DNA of 64,000 nucleotides. Source: Oscillospiraceae bacterium (GTDB lineage Bacteria; Bacillota; Clostridia; Oscillospirales; Acutalibacteraceae). The stretch spans positions 123,315 to 187,314 of the forward strand of contig SVOK01000001.1 of the NCBI GenBank assembly GCA_015066445.1, written 5' to 3'. The stretch's first letter is position 1; each line of letters opens with the position of its first letter. Shown here piece by piece: positions 16,642 to 26,073 of the stretch. Below the pieces are notes generated by a model, which saw nothing but the letters and a program-made list of their open reading frames with translations, searched no databases and was not told the origin of the DNA. The position numbers were made by a program, and so were the translations under genes.

Positions 16642-17664
16642 ATGGATATTGTTTTAATACCTGCCTTTGAGCCTGACAGTCAGTTAATAGGTATCGCAAA
16701 CCAACTTTCTGAAGAAGGCTTCAAGGTTTTGGTGGTTGATGACGGAAGCGGCGAAAAATACGCTGATATATTTGAAGAAGTGCGTAAATATGCTACCGTA
16801 ATCACCAAAGAAAAAAATTGCGGCAAGGGTGCTGCCCTTAAAACGGGTATGCGTTATATAAAAGAAAATCTGCCCGAATGTGAAAATTTCATAACCTGCG
16901 ATGCAGACGGTCAGCATAAAATTGAAGATGTTTTAAGAGTTAGAGATAAGCTTCACAGCGGTCAGAAGTTTGTGCTCACAGTAAGAAATCCGAAAAGAGG
17001 AATTCCTCTTCGTTCAAAGGTTGGAAACAGCCTTTCCCGCTTTGTTTATGCACTGCTTGCAAACCGTTATTTATCAGATAATCAGTCAGGCCTGAGGGGC
17101 TTTTCTAAAATACATATTGACTGGCTGATAAAGGTTGAAAATGATAAGTACGACTATGAAATGAATGTGTTGTATTATGCATCAAAAAAAGGCATTTATA
17201 TTGCAACACTTCCCATTGAAGCTATTTATATTGATAATAACCAGTCGTCACACTTCAGCCCCATTGCGGATACTGTAAGAATATACCGCAGTCTTTTCAA
17301 ATTAGCGAGAGGAACTTTTATAGCATTTCTGCTGAGCGAGGCTATTATAATAACAGCGTCCCTTATTTTCGGATATAAATATATAACTATATCTGTACCT
17401 GGTGCAGCGGCTATTTCCTATTTAGTTAACATACTGCTGAATAAATTCTTTATTTTTAAAACCACACCATGCTATGATTACTGGACAACCCTTATATATA
17501 CTGTTATAGAATATTTCGCATATATGCTCGGCTGTATGCTGTTTATGTTCGCACTTCCCGAAATTCCGTTGTGGTTTGCCTTTAACATTACATATTTAGT
17601 GGGTATACCTTTGCGTTATTTTTTGCACAAATTTATTTTTGTAGCTTCAAGAACAAAGGAATAA
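16642..17664 (+). CDS. Glycosyltransferase family 2 fused to GtrA-like membrane domain
   Basis: The 340-residue protein has an N-terminal GT2 domain (about 1-215), with the opening IPAFEPD, a nucleotide-binding VVDDGS and a DADGQHK (DxD-type metal site). A C-terminal domain of four membrane helices (about 220-335) of the GtrA kind follows, a group implicated in moving lipid-linked sugars. Proteins of this shape resemble dolichol- or polyprenyl-phosphate mannosyltransferases and act at the inner face of the membrane. The product is probably a lipid-linked sugar for surface decoration. It follows the anchored hydrolase by 16 bp and is closed by a bidirectional terminator. Confidence 0.88.
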   Translation: MDIVLIPAFEPDSQLIGIANQLSEEGFKVLVVDDGSGEKYADIFEEVRKYATVITKEKNCGKGAALKTGMRYIKENLPECENFITCDADGQHKIEDVLRVRDKLHSGQKFVLTVRNPKRGIPLRSKVGNSLSRFVYALLANRYLSDNQSGLRGFSKIHIDWLIKVENDKYDYEMNVLYYASKKGIYIATLPIEAIYIDNNQSSHFSPIADTVRIYRSLFKLARGTFIAFLLSEAIIITASLIFGYKYITISVPGAAAISYLVNILLNKFFIFKTTPCYDYWTTLIYTVIEYFAYMLGCMLFMFALPEIPLWFAFNITYLVGIPLRYFLHKFIFVASRTKE

Positions 17665-17674
17665 ATATCTATTC

Positions 17675-17704
17675 AAAAAATGCGGCTTTAAGCCGCATTT
17701 TTTT
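17675..17704. terminator. Bidirectional terminator between gtrA-like gene and plsX
   Basis: AAAAAATGCGGCT pairs with AGCCGCATTTTTTT around the loop at 17688-17690. Convergent genes lie on both sides. Confidence 0.92.
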
Positions 17705-17715
17705 GTTTTTAAAAG

Positions 17716-18699
17716 TTAGTTTTCCATTACAGATGACATCACATTGGTAAAATCAGCATTTTCAAGGCACATTATCTGCTCAACGGAAGCAACGGTAGTA
17801 TCCTCGTTAGCACAGCCGTGCATTTTAACCACAATTTTTTTAGTTCCCAAAAAGGTTGCCGCTCCACGTGAATTAAAATCAAATTTTTCGTAAAGCGCCT
17901 GCCTTATTCGGATTAGTGCCTCTTTAGGGATACCCTCACTTAATTCTTCAACTGCCGCAAGCGCCGCTTTGCCAACAGCCTCAGTATTTTTAAGCAACAG
18001 GTTGCCTGAAAAGCCGTCAGTAACTATAACATCGGCATAGCCTGATACCATATCACTGCCCTCTAAATTACCGATAAAGTTTAGCGGCATTTCACTTATA
18101 AGCTTGTGTGCTTCAAGCACAAGAGCATTTCCCTTCTGCTTTTCTCTTCCTACCGACATAAGCCCTATGCGAGGCTTGTCAATACCGCAATAGCTTTTTG
18201 AAAACACATTACCCATTTTCGCAAATCTAGCCAAATCGGAAGCGGTGCATTCAACATTAGCTCCGCAGTCTACAAGACAGAGAAGTCTCTCCCCTGCGCA
18301 GGGAAGCATACTTGCAAGGGCCGGAAATTTAAGTCCCTTAAACAGACCAAGACGGCAAATTGTACCCACAAGCAAAGCCCCTGTATTACCGGGAGATATC
18401 ATTGCTGCACATTCGTCATCGCTTTTTAGTCTGCCATAAGCCATTGCTATGGAGCTATCATCGCAGCCGCCGAAAATACAGGAAGCGGGGTCTTCTGCTC
18501 GGATAAACTTATCTGTATCAATAATTTCATATTTATCGGCAGGAATATCTGCTTTCTCCATAAGCTCGGTTATAGCCTTTGCTTCTCCTACCAAAATCGG
18601 AAAGAACGAAATCCCTTTTTTAAGAGCTTTTGCTATTCCGTTTACAACAGGATATATACCAGCATCTGCGCCATATATATCAACAACAATTTTTTTCAT
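17716..18699 (-). CDS. plsX: Phosphate acyltransferase PlsX
   Basis: A 327-residue PlsX, of usual family length, that interconverts acyl-ACP and acyl-phosphate for phosphatidate synthesis. Recognisable parts are MISPGNTGALLVG, LVDCGANVECTASDL and VVTDGFSGNLLLKN. It is the last gene of an operon with fakA and two fakB genes. Acyl-phosphate made by FakA/FakB can thus be passed either to PlsY or, via PlsX, to acyl-ACP. The N-terminus (VVDIYGADAG) departs somewhat from the common ALDAMGGD. Confidence 0.93.
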   Translation of the reverse strand: MKKIVVDIYGADAGIYPVVNGIAKALKKGISFFPILVGEAKAITELMEKADIPADKYEIIDTDKFIRAEDPASCIFGGCDDSSIAMAYGRLKSDDECAAMISPGNTGALLVGTICRLGLFKGLKFPALASMLPCAGERLLCLVDCGANVECTASDLARFAKMGNVFSKSYCGIDKPRIGLMSVGREKQKGNALVLEAHKLISEMPLNFIGNLEGSDMVSGYADVIVTDGFSGNLLLKNTEAVGKAALAAVEELSEGIPKEALIRIRQALYEKFDFNSRGAATFLGTKKIVVKMHGCANEDTTVASVEQIMCLENADFTNVMSSVMEN

Positions 18700-18708
18700 A
18701 TATTATCA

Positions 18709-20349
18709 CTATTCCAATGAAATAATAAAATCATAAACCTCTTGCTTACCCTCAATAAATCCGATATCAGCAAGGGGATATTTATTGGAGAGTATATCCT
18801 TTAAGGAATTAGCTTCTGCCTCTGTTATCTGAGAACCGTAAAATACTATGATTACCTCTTTATTAGAGGTCTCCATAATTTTTGCAATAAGCGAATCGGC
18901 AGTAGCAACCTTATCATTACCCTTAACCAGCAGAGTCTTTCGGTCAAGTCCTATTATATCGCCCTTTTTAACCTCAAGACCGTCCATATGGGTATCTCTT
19001 ATGGCGGTTGTGATATAAGCGGTGGTAATATCAGCAAGCCCTGAGCTCATATCATCTATCAGCTCTTCAACTGTATCACACCACAAGTTCATCATTGAAA
19101 GAGCAGAATAACCCTCAACAACAGATTTTGTGGGAATAACTCTGACATCTGCATCAGTATAAATTTCTGCCGCTTGATTAGCGGTTAAAACTATATTGGA
19201 ATTATTGGGTAAAACCACAATATGTTCAGCATCAAACTTTTTGAAAGCATCTAAAAATGCATCAACAGATGGGTTTTGAGTCTGCCCGCCATCAATAACA
19301 ACATTAGCACCAATGCTATAAAAATAATCAATTATACCCTGTCCCGATGCTACAGCAATTATAGCATATTTAACCTTTTCTCGCTTAGCCTCAGCAACAG
19401 TCTCGCTATGCTGGATAGACATATTCTCTATCTTTACAGATATAAATTCACCAAAGTCTCTGGCATATCCTAAAACCTTATCGGGAGTAAAAGTATGTAT
19501 ATGAATTTTTACAATACCGTCATTATGAACGGCAACAATCGAATCGCCCAAAGCCTCAAGCGGTTTCGTGAAGCTACCAAGATTAAAGGCAGGAATATCG
19601 GTTTTATAATTCATAAGTTGCAGAATAAATTCGGTGCAGTAACCGTATTCGAGCACGCTATCAGGTCCGAAATTCATATTCTGTACAGGAGTATTAGATA
19701 TAAGGTCAACTATATCGGGTGTATCCTCAATAGACTCCCCGCACAAACAAGCATAAATGCCTTCAATAAAGCAGACAAGACCTGCACCGCCGCTGTCAAC
19801 AACACCTGCCTCTTTAAGTACAGGCAAAAGCTCGGGCGTTTTTGCAAGGCTCAGCTTCATCTGCTCAACCAAGGCTTCAAAACCTGATTTAAAATCATTA
19901 TACTTATATCCGTTTGCTTTAAGAAAATCTGCCGCTTCACGTATAAGTGTTAAAATTGTACCCTCTGTGGGGGTGATTATTGATTTATACGCATCCGCAG
20001 TAGCACATTCAAAGGCATAAGTAAAATCCTCGAAGCAAATTTCACTTTTTGTTGCAAAGCCACGTGCCAAGCCATAAAAGAACTGCGAAAATATTACACC
20101 CGAATTTCCTCTTGCAGATAAAAGCACTGCGTGGGAAAGGGCTTTCATATATTCGCCTACGTTTTCCACATTATCCCCAACAGAATGGATACCGCCGCCA
20201 AAGGTTTTAACCATATTGGTACCTGTATCACCGTCTGGAACGGGAAATACATTTAAATCGTTAATAGAGTTCATATTTTTCTTTAAACTGCGGTAACCGT
20301 TAGTAAAAAGAATATGTAACTCTGAGCCGCTAAGAAACTGCTGTTCCAT
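18709..20349 (-). CDS. fakA: Fatty acid kinase catalytic subunit (DhaL/DAK2 domain)
   Basis: A 546-residue FakA. The N-terminal DhaL-like ATP-binding domain shows LNVFPVPDGDTGTNM near residue 30, whose aspartates bind Mg-ATP, and SARGNSGVIFSQ near residue 98. The middle and C-terminal domains bind FakB. FakA phosphorylates a fatty acid held by FakB, feeding host- or diet-derived fatty acids into phospholipid. It lies 10 bp from plsX and 3 bp from the first fakB, so all four proteins form one unit. Confidence 0.94.
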   Translation of the reverse strand: MEQQFLSGSELHILFTNGYRSLKKNMNSINDLNVFPVPDGDTGTNMVKTFGGGIHSVGDNVENVGEYMKALSHAVLLSARGNSGVIFSQFFYGLARGFATKSEICFEDFTYAFECATADAYKSIITPTEGTILTLIREAADFLKANGYKYNDFKSGFEALVEQMKLSLAKTPELLPVLKEAGVVDSGGAGLVCFIEGIYACLCGESIEDTPDIVDLISNTPVQNMNFGPDSVLEYGYCTEFILQLMNYKTDIPAFNLGSFTKPLEALGDSIVAVHNDGIVKIHIHTFTPDKVLGYARDFGEFISVKIENMSIQHSETVAEAKREKVKYAIIAVASGQGIIDYFYSIGANVVIDGGQTQNPSVDAFLDAFKKFDAEHIVVLPNNSNIVLTANQAAEIYTDADVRVIPTKSVVEGYSALSMMNLWCDTVEELIDDMSSGLADITTAYITTAIRDTHMDGLEVKKGDIIGLDRKTLLVKGNDKVATADSLIAKIMETSNKEVIIVFYGSQITEAEANSLKDILSNKYPLADIGFIEGKQEVYDFIISLE

Positions 20350-20351
20350 AA

Positions 20352-21239
20352 TTATTCATTACCCTCTATTGTTACTTCTGTTCCGAAACAGAAGCCTATA
20401 ACTGTACCGGGGCCTACTGATGCGCCAACGATAGGACCTATAACCCCGATATGTATATTTTTAAATTCGGCAAGCTTTAAAATTTCTTCTTTTAAAAGCT
20501 CTGCCTCTTCGGGACAGTCTGCATGGGATATATAAAGGTCTTCGTAAACACCGTTTGCAGCCTCAACCAGATGCTCAGCTATTGCAACACGTGCATTAGC
20601 TGTGCCCTTTGCCTTTTTATAGGCATAATTCTGACCCTTGCGGTCGGAAATTATTATTGGCTTTACACCGAAAAGATTTCCAAAGAAAGCCTTTGAAGCT
20701 TTAACTCTGCCTGCACGACGCAAATACTCCAGTGAAGCTACCGTGCCGCACTGATTAACGCAAAGTTTTATATCCTCAATATGCTTTGCAGTATCTGCAG
20801 CAGATATACCCTCTGCTCTCTTTTTTGAAGCCACTATCAACAAATAGCCCTGACCCAAAGAGCTGATAAGAGAGTCGATGCAGTAAATCCCTGCTTCCGG
20901 ATACTCACTCTTTAATTCTTCAGCTACAAGCTTTGCTACATTTATAGAGCCCGAAAGTGCAGAAGAGCAGGAAATATAAACTATATCCTTACCGTCTTCA
21001 ATTGCAGACTTGAACTTATCATAATAAACGTTTTTGGGAACCTGCGTTGTGAAAACACGCTTACCGTTACGCATTAAATCGTAAAAATCCTTAACAGAAT
21101 GAGATTCCCAGTCAAGAGACGCTACATATTCGGTATCATCAATAACATAGTTCATTGCTACGTAATCAATACCGTATTTTTCGCGCATTACTTTATCTAA
21201 ATCACAGGTGGAGTCAGCTAAAATAATAAAATCCTTCAT
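20352..21239 (-). CDS. fakB: DegV family fatty-acid-binding protein (FakB) 1
   Basis: A 295-residue DegV protein that binds a fatty acid for phosphorylation by FakA. The family features are IILADSTCDL-like near the start, the VFTTQVPKN segment, and the lipid-contact SSALSGSINVA. The C-terminal block is GPIVGASVGPGTVIGFCF. Different FakB proteins prefer saturated or unsaturated chains; the second copy at 21246 suggests such a division, but the specificities cannot be read here. Confidence 0.92.
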   Translation of the reverse strand: MKDFIILADSTCDLDKVMREKYGIDYVAMNYVIDDTEYVASLDWESHSVKDFYDLMRNGKRVFTTQVPKNVYYDKFKSAIEDGKDIVYISCSSALSGSINVAKLVAEELKSEYPEAGIYCIDSLISSLGQGYLLIVASKKRAEGISAADTAKHIEDIKLCVNQCGTVASLEYLRRAGRVKASKAFFGNLFGVKPIIISDRKGQNYAYKKAKGTANARVAIAEHLVEAANGVYEDLYISHADCPEEAELLKEEILKLAEFKNIHIGVIGPIVGASVGPGTVIGFCFGTEVTIEGNE

Positions 21240-21245
21240 TTTTTA

Positions 21246-22199
21246 TTACTCCTTATTTGGCTTTTTCTGCTCTTCAATTATTGAATTCATTAATTCTTTT
21301 TCACGGGCAAGTCCTTCGCTTATTTCAGTACCGTAGTAAAAAGCTGCGCAAAGTCCGGGACCGATAGACGCTCCGCAGGACATACCAATATCATTTATAA
21401 TAACTTCCTTGGGAGAAAATTCGTCCTTAATTTTCTGAGCTAACATTTCAGCCGCCTGCAAACGGTTGGAATGAGCTACGAATATTATCTGATCCTGAGG
21501 ATTCTCTATTGTGCCCTTCATATATTTTATAATAGCATCAAAGGCCGCATTTTTGCCCTTGAATTTAGCCAAAACCTCAGAAAGACCCTCACGGTTAAAA
21601 TCCGCCATAGGATTAACGCCCATAAGAGTACCGAAAAAGGCTTTAAAGTTTGAAATTCTGCCTGTTTTAACAAGGAAGAACAAATCGTCCATCGGACCCA
21701 TCTGATGAATTCTATGCTTGTTCTGCTCAACAAACTGGGCGGTTTCCTCCAAAGTGGCACCGCTTTTTCTCTTTTCAGCTGCCAATATTACAAGGAGGGA
21801 AAGCGCTGTAGAATATCTTTTTGAGTCAACACAAATTATTTTTCTCTCGGGATATTTTTCAAGTAACTGCTTTCTTACTATTTCGCAGGTCTGGTATGTT
21901 CCTGAAAGCGCCGAAGAAAGGGTAATTGCAAGTATATCCTTTCCCTCGGAAAGCTGCTTTTCATATACCTCCATTATATTCTCTATAGGAGCTGCCGCTG
22001 TTTTATAAATCGTTTTCTTGTCCGACATTGATTCATAAAAATCCTTCGGATTATACTTAGTCCAGTCTAAATCAGCAAGCTCGGAATGACCGTCAGGAAA
22101 ATAAATAAGTCCTTTTATATAATCAGGTATATCAAACCTTTCTCTTAACTCCTTTGTGAGGTCTGATGATGTATCTGGTATAATAACGAAATCTGCCAC
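21246..22199 (-). CDS. fakB: DegV family fatty-acid-binding protein (FakB) 2
   Basis: A 317-residue DegV protein, a diverged paralogue of its neighbour, with IPDTSSDLTKEL, LSSALSGTYQTC and GASIGPGLCAAFYYG. I choose the GTG at 22199 as the start, because AAAGGAG lies eight bases before it; an upstream in-frame start at 22217 overlaps that binding site. It is the first gene of the fakB-fakB-fakA-plsX operon. The extended charged C-terminus (about 20 residues) is absent in the first copy. Confidence 0.9.
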   Translation of the reverse strand: MADFVIIPDTSSDLTKELRERFDIPDYIKGLIYFPDGHSELADLDWTKYNPKDFYESMSDKKTIYKTAAAPIENIMEVYEKQLSEGKDILAITLSSALSGTYQTCEIVRKQLLEKYPERKIICVDSKRYSTALSLLVILAAEKRKSGATLEETAQFVEQNKHRIHQMGPMDDLFFLVKTGRISNFKAFFGTLMGVNPMADFNREGLSEVLAKFKGKNAAFDAIIKYMKGTIENPQDQIIFVAHSNRLQAAEMLAQKIKDEFSPKEVIINDIGMSCGASIGPGLCAAFYYGTEISEGLAREKELMNSIIEEQKKPNKE

Positions 22200-22389
22200 A
22201 AATACATCTCCTTTCATTAATTTTTAAAAATCATCTGTCATTAAATATGAACAGTATGTTAATTATACCATAGTGCACTGACTACTTTCAACAAATTTTT
22301 ATTTTTTTCGATAAAAATAATGAATTTTTTATTAATATATGATATAATACTTTTTACTTTGCGATATATTTTCTTACGTGGAGGTAATT

Positions 22390-23346
22390 ATGGGCTTACT
22401 CGGTATTATACTAATTATTTTTGCCGTACTTATTTTGGGCGGCATTGTTCCAATGTTAATTTACACTTATCCCATTTCAAAGCGTGTATATCACGAACAG
22501 CTTGTTCGCACATCAGACGAAAAGTGGGGTCGTGTGTGTTCCGCTCCTGATAATGAAGAACAATTCAGTATGTGGGAAAGCGGTATTGCCTGGGCAGACC
22601 AACACCGTGACAGAATAACCGAGGTTAAAATCGAAAACGACGGTTTTAATTTATACGGCGAATATTTTAACTTTGGCTCTGACCGCTGTGTTATTATACT
22701 CCCCGGCAGATGCGAGAGCCTTGTGTATTCCTACTATTTTGCGCCGCCCTATGAAAAGGCGGGATTCAATATTCTTGTAATTGATACCCGTTGCCACGGA
22801 AAGAGTGACGGTAAATATAATACAATTGGTGTAAAAGAAAGCCGAGATGTTCTCGCTTGGGCAAAATATGTTAACGAAAGCTTTGGAGATAAAGAGATTT
22901 ATATTCACGGTATCTGTATCGGCACTTCATCAGGTCTTTTTGCCTTAGCTTCGCCAAACTGTCCCGATTATATGAAGGGACTCGTTACCGAAGGCTGTTT
23001 CATATCATTCCGTGAGACATTCAAGCGCCATATGATGGCAGATAAGCGGCCGCTTTTCCCGGTGCTTGATACCGTTATGCTACTTATCAACAAGCACACC
23101 GGCACTAATGTTTACAAAGATAAGCCTATCAGAGCAATAAAGCGCATAAAACCTGACTGCCGTGTACTGTTTCTTTACGGTGAAAAGGATATTTTCTCTA
23201 TTCCATCAAAAAGCCGAAAGCTGTTTGCCGCCTGCGCCGCAGAGGACAAAAAGCTTGTTTGGTTTGAAAAGGGCGGTCATTCCCACCTACGTATTAATAA
23301 TACAGAAAAGTACGATAAAACTATTATAGAATTTTTTGAGAGATAA
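22390..23346 (+). CDS. Membrane-anchored alpha/beta hydrolase with cysteine nucleophile
   Basis: A 318-residue protein with an N-terminal membrane helix (residues 3-25) followed by an alpha/beta hydrolase domain. The oxyanion stretch is IILPGRCES and a DTRCHGKSDG segment follows. The nucleophile elbow reads HGICIGTSS, placing Cys176 where serine normally stands, as in dienelactone hydrolases. The acid is likely in YGEKDIFS and the base in KGGHSHL. The start at 22390 follows GGAGGTAAT. It is followed after 3 bp by a polysaccharide deacetylase, so the two are co-transcribed. Substrate unknown; the Cys variant may be selective for activated or lactone esters. Confidence 0.85.
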   Translation: MGLLGIILIIFAVLILGGIVPMLIYTYPISKRVYHEQLVRTSDEKWGRVCSAPDNEEQFSMWESGIAWADQHRDRITEVKIENDGFNLYGEYFNFGSDRCVIILPGRCESLVYSYYFAPPYEKAGFNILVIDTRCHGKSDGKYNTIGVKESRDVLAWAKYVNESFGDKEIYIHGICIGTSSGLFALASPNCPDYMKGLVTEGCFISFRETFKRHMMADKRPLFPVLDTVMLLINKHTGTNVYKDKPIRAIKRIKPDCRVLFLYGEKDIFSIPSKSRKLFAACAAEDKKLVWFEKGGHSHLRINNTEKYDKTIIEFFER

Positions 23347-23349
23347 GAG

Positions 23350-24210
23350 ATGAATACTACCAAATACGCAGTTTTCACCATGGATGTTGAAGCCTTTTCC
23401 GATACAGGATGTGTTAGCTCATCGAGTGTTAAGGTTGATGTAGACTTACTTGACGGCTTTGATGAATACATTAAAATTCTTGATAAATACGGAATTAAAA
23501 GCACACTTTTCACGGTTGGCAAATTAGCTCCAAAAATATCGGACAAGCTCAAAACCCATCTTAAAAACGGTCACCGTTTAGCCTTGCACAGCTACGAGCA
23601 TATCGCTCCGATGGACGTTAGCCCTTCGGAATTCCGTGAACGCATTTTAAAGGCTAAAGAAGAAATGAGCCAAATGTTTGCCACAGAAATCGAAGGCTTC
23701 CGCGCTCCCCACTTCAGCCTTGATAAAGAGCGTTTGGATATTTTGCGTGAGTTGGGTTTTAAATACGACTCAAGCCATCTGGATTTTTTAAAGGCTGACC
23801 ACACAGTCAAGTTAGACCTTACAAGCTTCAAAAAGCTCAGAGAAGGTATTTTCCATAAAAACGGTTTTTATGAATTCGGTCTTTCAAAACAAAAGGTTTT
23901 TGGAAAACCTTTCCCTATCTCAGGCGGCGGATACGTAAGACTCAGTAATTGGGATTTTGTTAAAACCCTTATATGGCAGTATATTCAGTGCAATAATTAT
24001 TATGTATTCTATCTTCATCCTTTTGAACTGACCCACCAAAAAATCCCTTTTTTAAAGGACTTAAAGCCTCACGATAAATATTATCTTAAATACGGTATAG
24101 CTTCTTACGGCAAGCATATTGAACATATTATAAAAATGCTTAAAAAAGGCGGTTATACCTTCGTGACCTTTGAAGAATTGGTTGAAATTATGAATAAAGA
24201 AAATGCTTAA
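23350..24210 (+). CDS. Polysaccharide deacetylase (NodB-like)
   Basis: A 286-residue deacetylase of carbohydrate esterase family 4 type. The catalytic metal motif TMDVEAF appears at residue 10, the H-x(3)-H motif in LALHSYEHIAP near 80, and FRAPHFSLD near 117. No secretion signal is visible, which is unusual for peptidoglycan deacetylases and fits an enzyme acting on a lipid-linked or nucleotide-linked sugar at the cytoplasmic face. It is co-transcribed with the Cys-hydrolase. Confidence 0.88.
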   Translation: MNTTKYAVFTMDVEAFSDTGCVSSSSVKVDVDLLDGFDEYIKILDKYGIKSTLFTVGKLAPKISDKLKTHLKNGHRLALHSYEHIAPMDVSPSEFRERILKAKEEMSQMFATEIEGFRAPHFSLDKERLDILRELGFKYDSSHLDFLKADHTVKLDLTSFKKLREGIFHKNGFYEFGLSKQKVFGKPFPISGGGYVRLSNWDFVKTLIWQYIQCNNYYVFYLHPFELTHQKIPFLKDLKPHDKYYLKYGIASYGKHIEHIIKMLKKGGYTFVTFEELVEIMNKENA

Positions 24211-24212
24211 AA

Positions 24213-24240
24213 AAACAGCAAGGTTAAAACCTTGCTGTTT
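24213..24240. terminator. Bidirectional terminator after deacetylase gene
   Basis: AAACAGCAAGGTT (24213-24225) pairs with AACCTTGCTGTTT (24228-24240), with T-runs on both strands between convergent genes. Confidence 0.9.
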
Positions 24241-24247
24241 TGATTTT

Positions 24248-25429
24248 TCAGATGTAGTTACTTAACTTGAATTCTGCCAATCTTATATGCTTTCTTGCTA
24301 CTGTGTAAGACATTGCAAGCTCACCGTTTTTATAATACTGAATAAAGGGGTAAAAACAGCTCGACTGCATATTAGCCTGCAATAAAACCTCACTTTTTGA
24401 TATATCATCTGTATTAATTTTAATAATACCGATATGCTCTCGGTCTATAGGTGCGTGGAAAAGATACATTTCGTTATTGTAGATTATAAAATCCGAACGA
24501 GACTGACAGTCATAAATCTCTACCGGCTTATCCCAGCTGTTATCGTTAAGATTATAAGCCGTTAAAAAGCCTGATTTATTACCGTCCTGCTGTCTTACAA
24601 AATAAAAGACCTTATCGCCTAAAACGTAGGTAGCGTTTTCCCATTTAGAATCATTTATAAAGTCGGGCTGTGAAACATATTCCCAGGTAACTAAATCACG
24701 GCTCTTGATAATTGCAGTAAAGTCACCGCTGTAAGTACCTGAATAGTAATATGTCTCGCCATTTTCCTCTCTGCTTGAAAGCTTTTGCATAATGCCTATA
24801 TCGGAATACATTTTCTTGCAGGGCACACCCTCACGGGCAAGCGCTTTTCTAATACCGCTGAAAGAAAAATCGTTTACTGTCTCCCCCACCTTAAATCTGT
24901 TTACACCGATTTCGCCTAAAGTCTTGCTTTCAAGGTCAAAGGGACAGTAAAAACGGTAGTAATTACCTTCGGTTATGCGTGCAGTCCACATAATATATAT
25001 TGTCTTACTATCCTTTTGCATTAAAATAGTATCGTATACCATATCAATGGTTTTATCACCAACAGTATCACCTGTGGTCTGCAAATCCATAAAGGTTTTA
25101 TTGTCAATATCGTCTATCGGAGCATATACCAAGCGGGCGGTCTGATTTTTGGGGTCCTCGGAAGGCTCCTTTGTATTGGCGTAATATGTCATATATACAT
25201 ATCCGTCAATAACGATAAATGTAGAAACGTGAGCCATCTTGTCGCCGTTTTTTTCAAAATCAGAAACAAATCGCCCTACTATTTCCTTTGCAAAAGCGTC
25301 ACCCTTTTTAACCGCTTCCTCGCTCACATCTGAGGTAATTGTTCTTGCAACCTCTGCAATAGGAGCACCTTCGGAAATTATTAATTCCTTATCTGTTGCC
25401 ATATCCTCGGAAAAAACCTTATTTGCCAT
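24248..25429 (-). CDS. Five-bladed propeller glycosidase-like protein
   Basis: A 393-residue protein without a signal peptide. Repeated short strands and phrases such as RDLVTWEYVSQPDF, YVYMTYYANT and MYLFHAPIDRE resemble five-bladed beta-propeller glycoside hydrolases or phosphorylases (GH32, GH43, GH130) and sialidase-like proteins. I cannot place the catalytic acids with certainty, so the sugar is not predicted. The start codon overlaps the 3' end of the YgjV-like gene by 11 bp, implying coupling. A cytoplasmic enzyme acting on imported oligosaccharide is the most reasonable guess. Confidence 0.6.
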   Translation of the reverse strand: MANKVFSEDMATDKELIISEGAPIAEVARTITSDVSEEAVKKGDAFAKEIVGRFVSDFEKNGDKMAHVSTFIVIDGYVYMTYYANTKEPSEDPKNQTARLVYAPIDDIDNKTFMDLQTTGDTVGDKTIDMVYDTILMQKDSKTIYIMWTARITEGNYYRFYCPFDLESKTLGEIGVNRFKVGETVNDFSFSGIRKALAREGVPCKKMYSDIGIMQKLSSREENGETYYYSGTYSGDFTAIIKSRDLVTWEYVSQPDFINDSKWENATYVLGDKVFYFVRQQDGNKSGFLTAYNLNDNSWDKPVEIYDCQSRSDFIIYNNEMYLFHAPIDREHIGIIKINTDDISKSEVLLQANMQSSCFYPFIQYYKNGELAMSYTVARKHIRLAEFKLSNYI

Positions 25430-25943
25430 CTTTCTTTACTCCTTTTGTGAATTTTTCTTTTATAAAATAAATAATTATTGAACATATTGAAATCGACTCA
25501 TTGATTATTCCTATATAAGAGCCTACGAAAATATCGTAAATCAGAAATGAGGCTGAAATTGGAATTGATATAAGCTTTGTAAGACGGGGATTATCTATCC
25601 AGAGTGATATTGTAACAAAGGTAGACGCAGTAATCGGTAAAAGATTATACCAGGAGCTGAAAGTTCCAAATCCTAAGCACCAATTAATTATTATAAAAAT
25701 CACAGGCCATATAAAAAGGCTTGCCCATTTTTTACTCTTTCGGTTTATAAAAATAAGCTCCCTGAATATACCCACAAAATTTGGTATCATTCCCGCTGTA
25801 GCGCCAAGACAGCCGTAATGTGCCACCCAGAAAACATCTGCAGAAAGCTTTGCCGCTATCAGCTTTTTTCGGTCCTTTTGCTGATACACCAAAAAAAGTG
25901 ATATCATTGCTCCTATTCCCAAAATCTGTGCTATTATTTCCAT
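25419..25943 (-). CDS. YgjV-like inner-membrane protein
   Basis: A 174-residue protein with about five membrane helices. The segments GIGAMISLFLVYQQKDRK, VFWVAHYGCLGATAGMI and RELIFINRKSKKWAS match the Imp-YgjV family (PF10688) of unknown function. It lies upstream of, and overlaps, the propeller protein gene, so the two share a transcript. It is divergent from the AraC regulator at 26074, which may control this pair. Confidence 0.75.
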   Translation of the reverse strand: MEIIAQILGIGAMISLFLVYQQKDRKKLIAAKLSADVFWVAHYGCLGATAGMIPNFVGIFRELIFINRKSKKWASLFIWPVIFIIINWCLGFGTFSSWYNLLPITASTFVTISLWIDNPRLTKLISIPISASFLIYDIFVGSYIGIINESISICSIIIYFIKEKFTKGVKKDGK

Positions 25944-26073
25944 AAGGCATCTTCCCTTTTCGGTCTATTGCAATTAATTAAAACTTATAGTATAATAATA
26001 TTGCACCAAGACTTATATTTCAATAAGTTTATTGGTTTAAATTAGCATTATATTGGTATTTGAGGTGATTTTT

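Noticed and set aside
21246-22217. DegV gene starting at 22217
   Set aside because: That start lies upstream of the AAAGGAG site used by the GTG at 22199.
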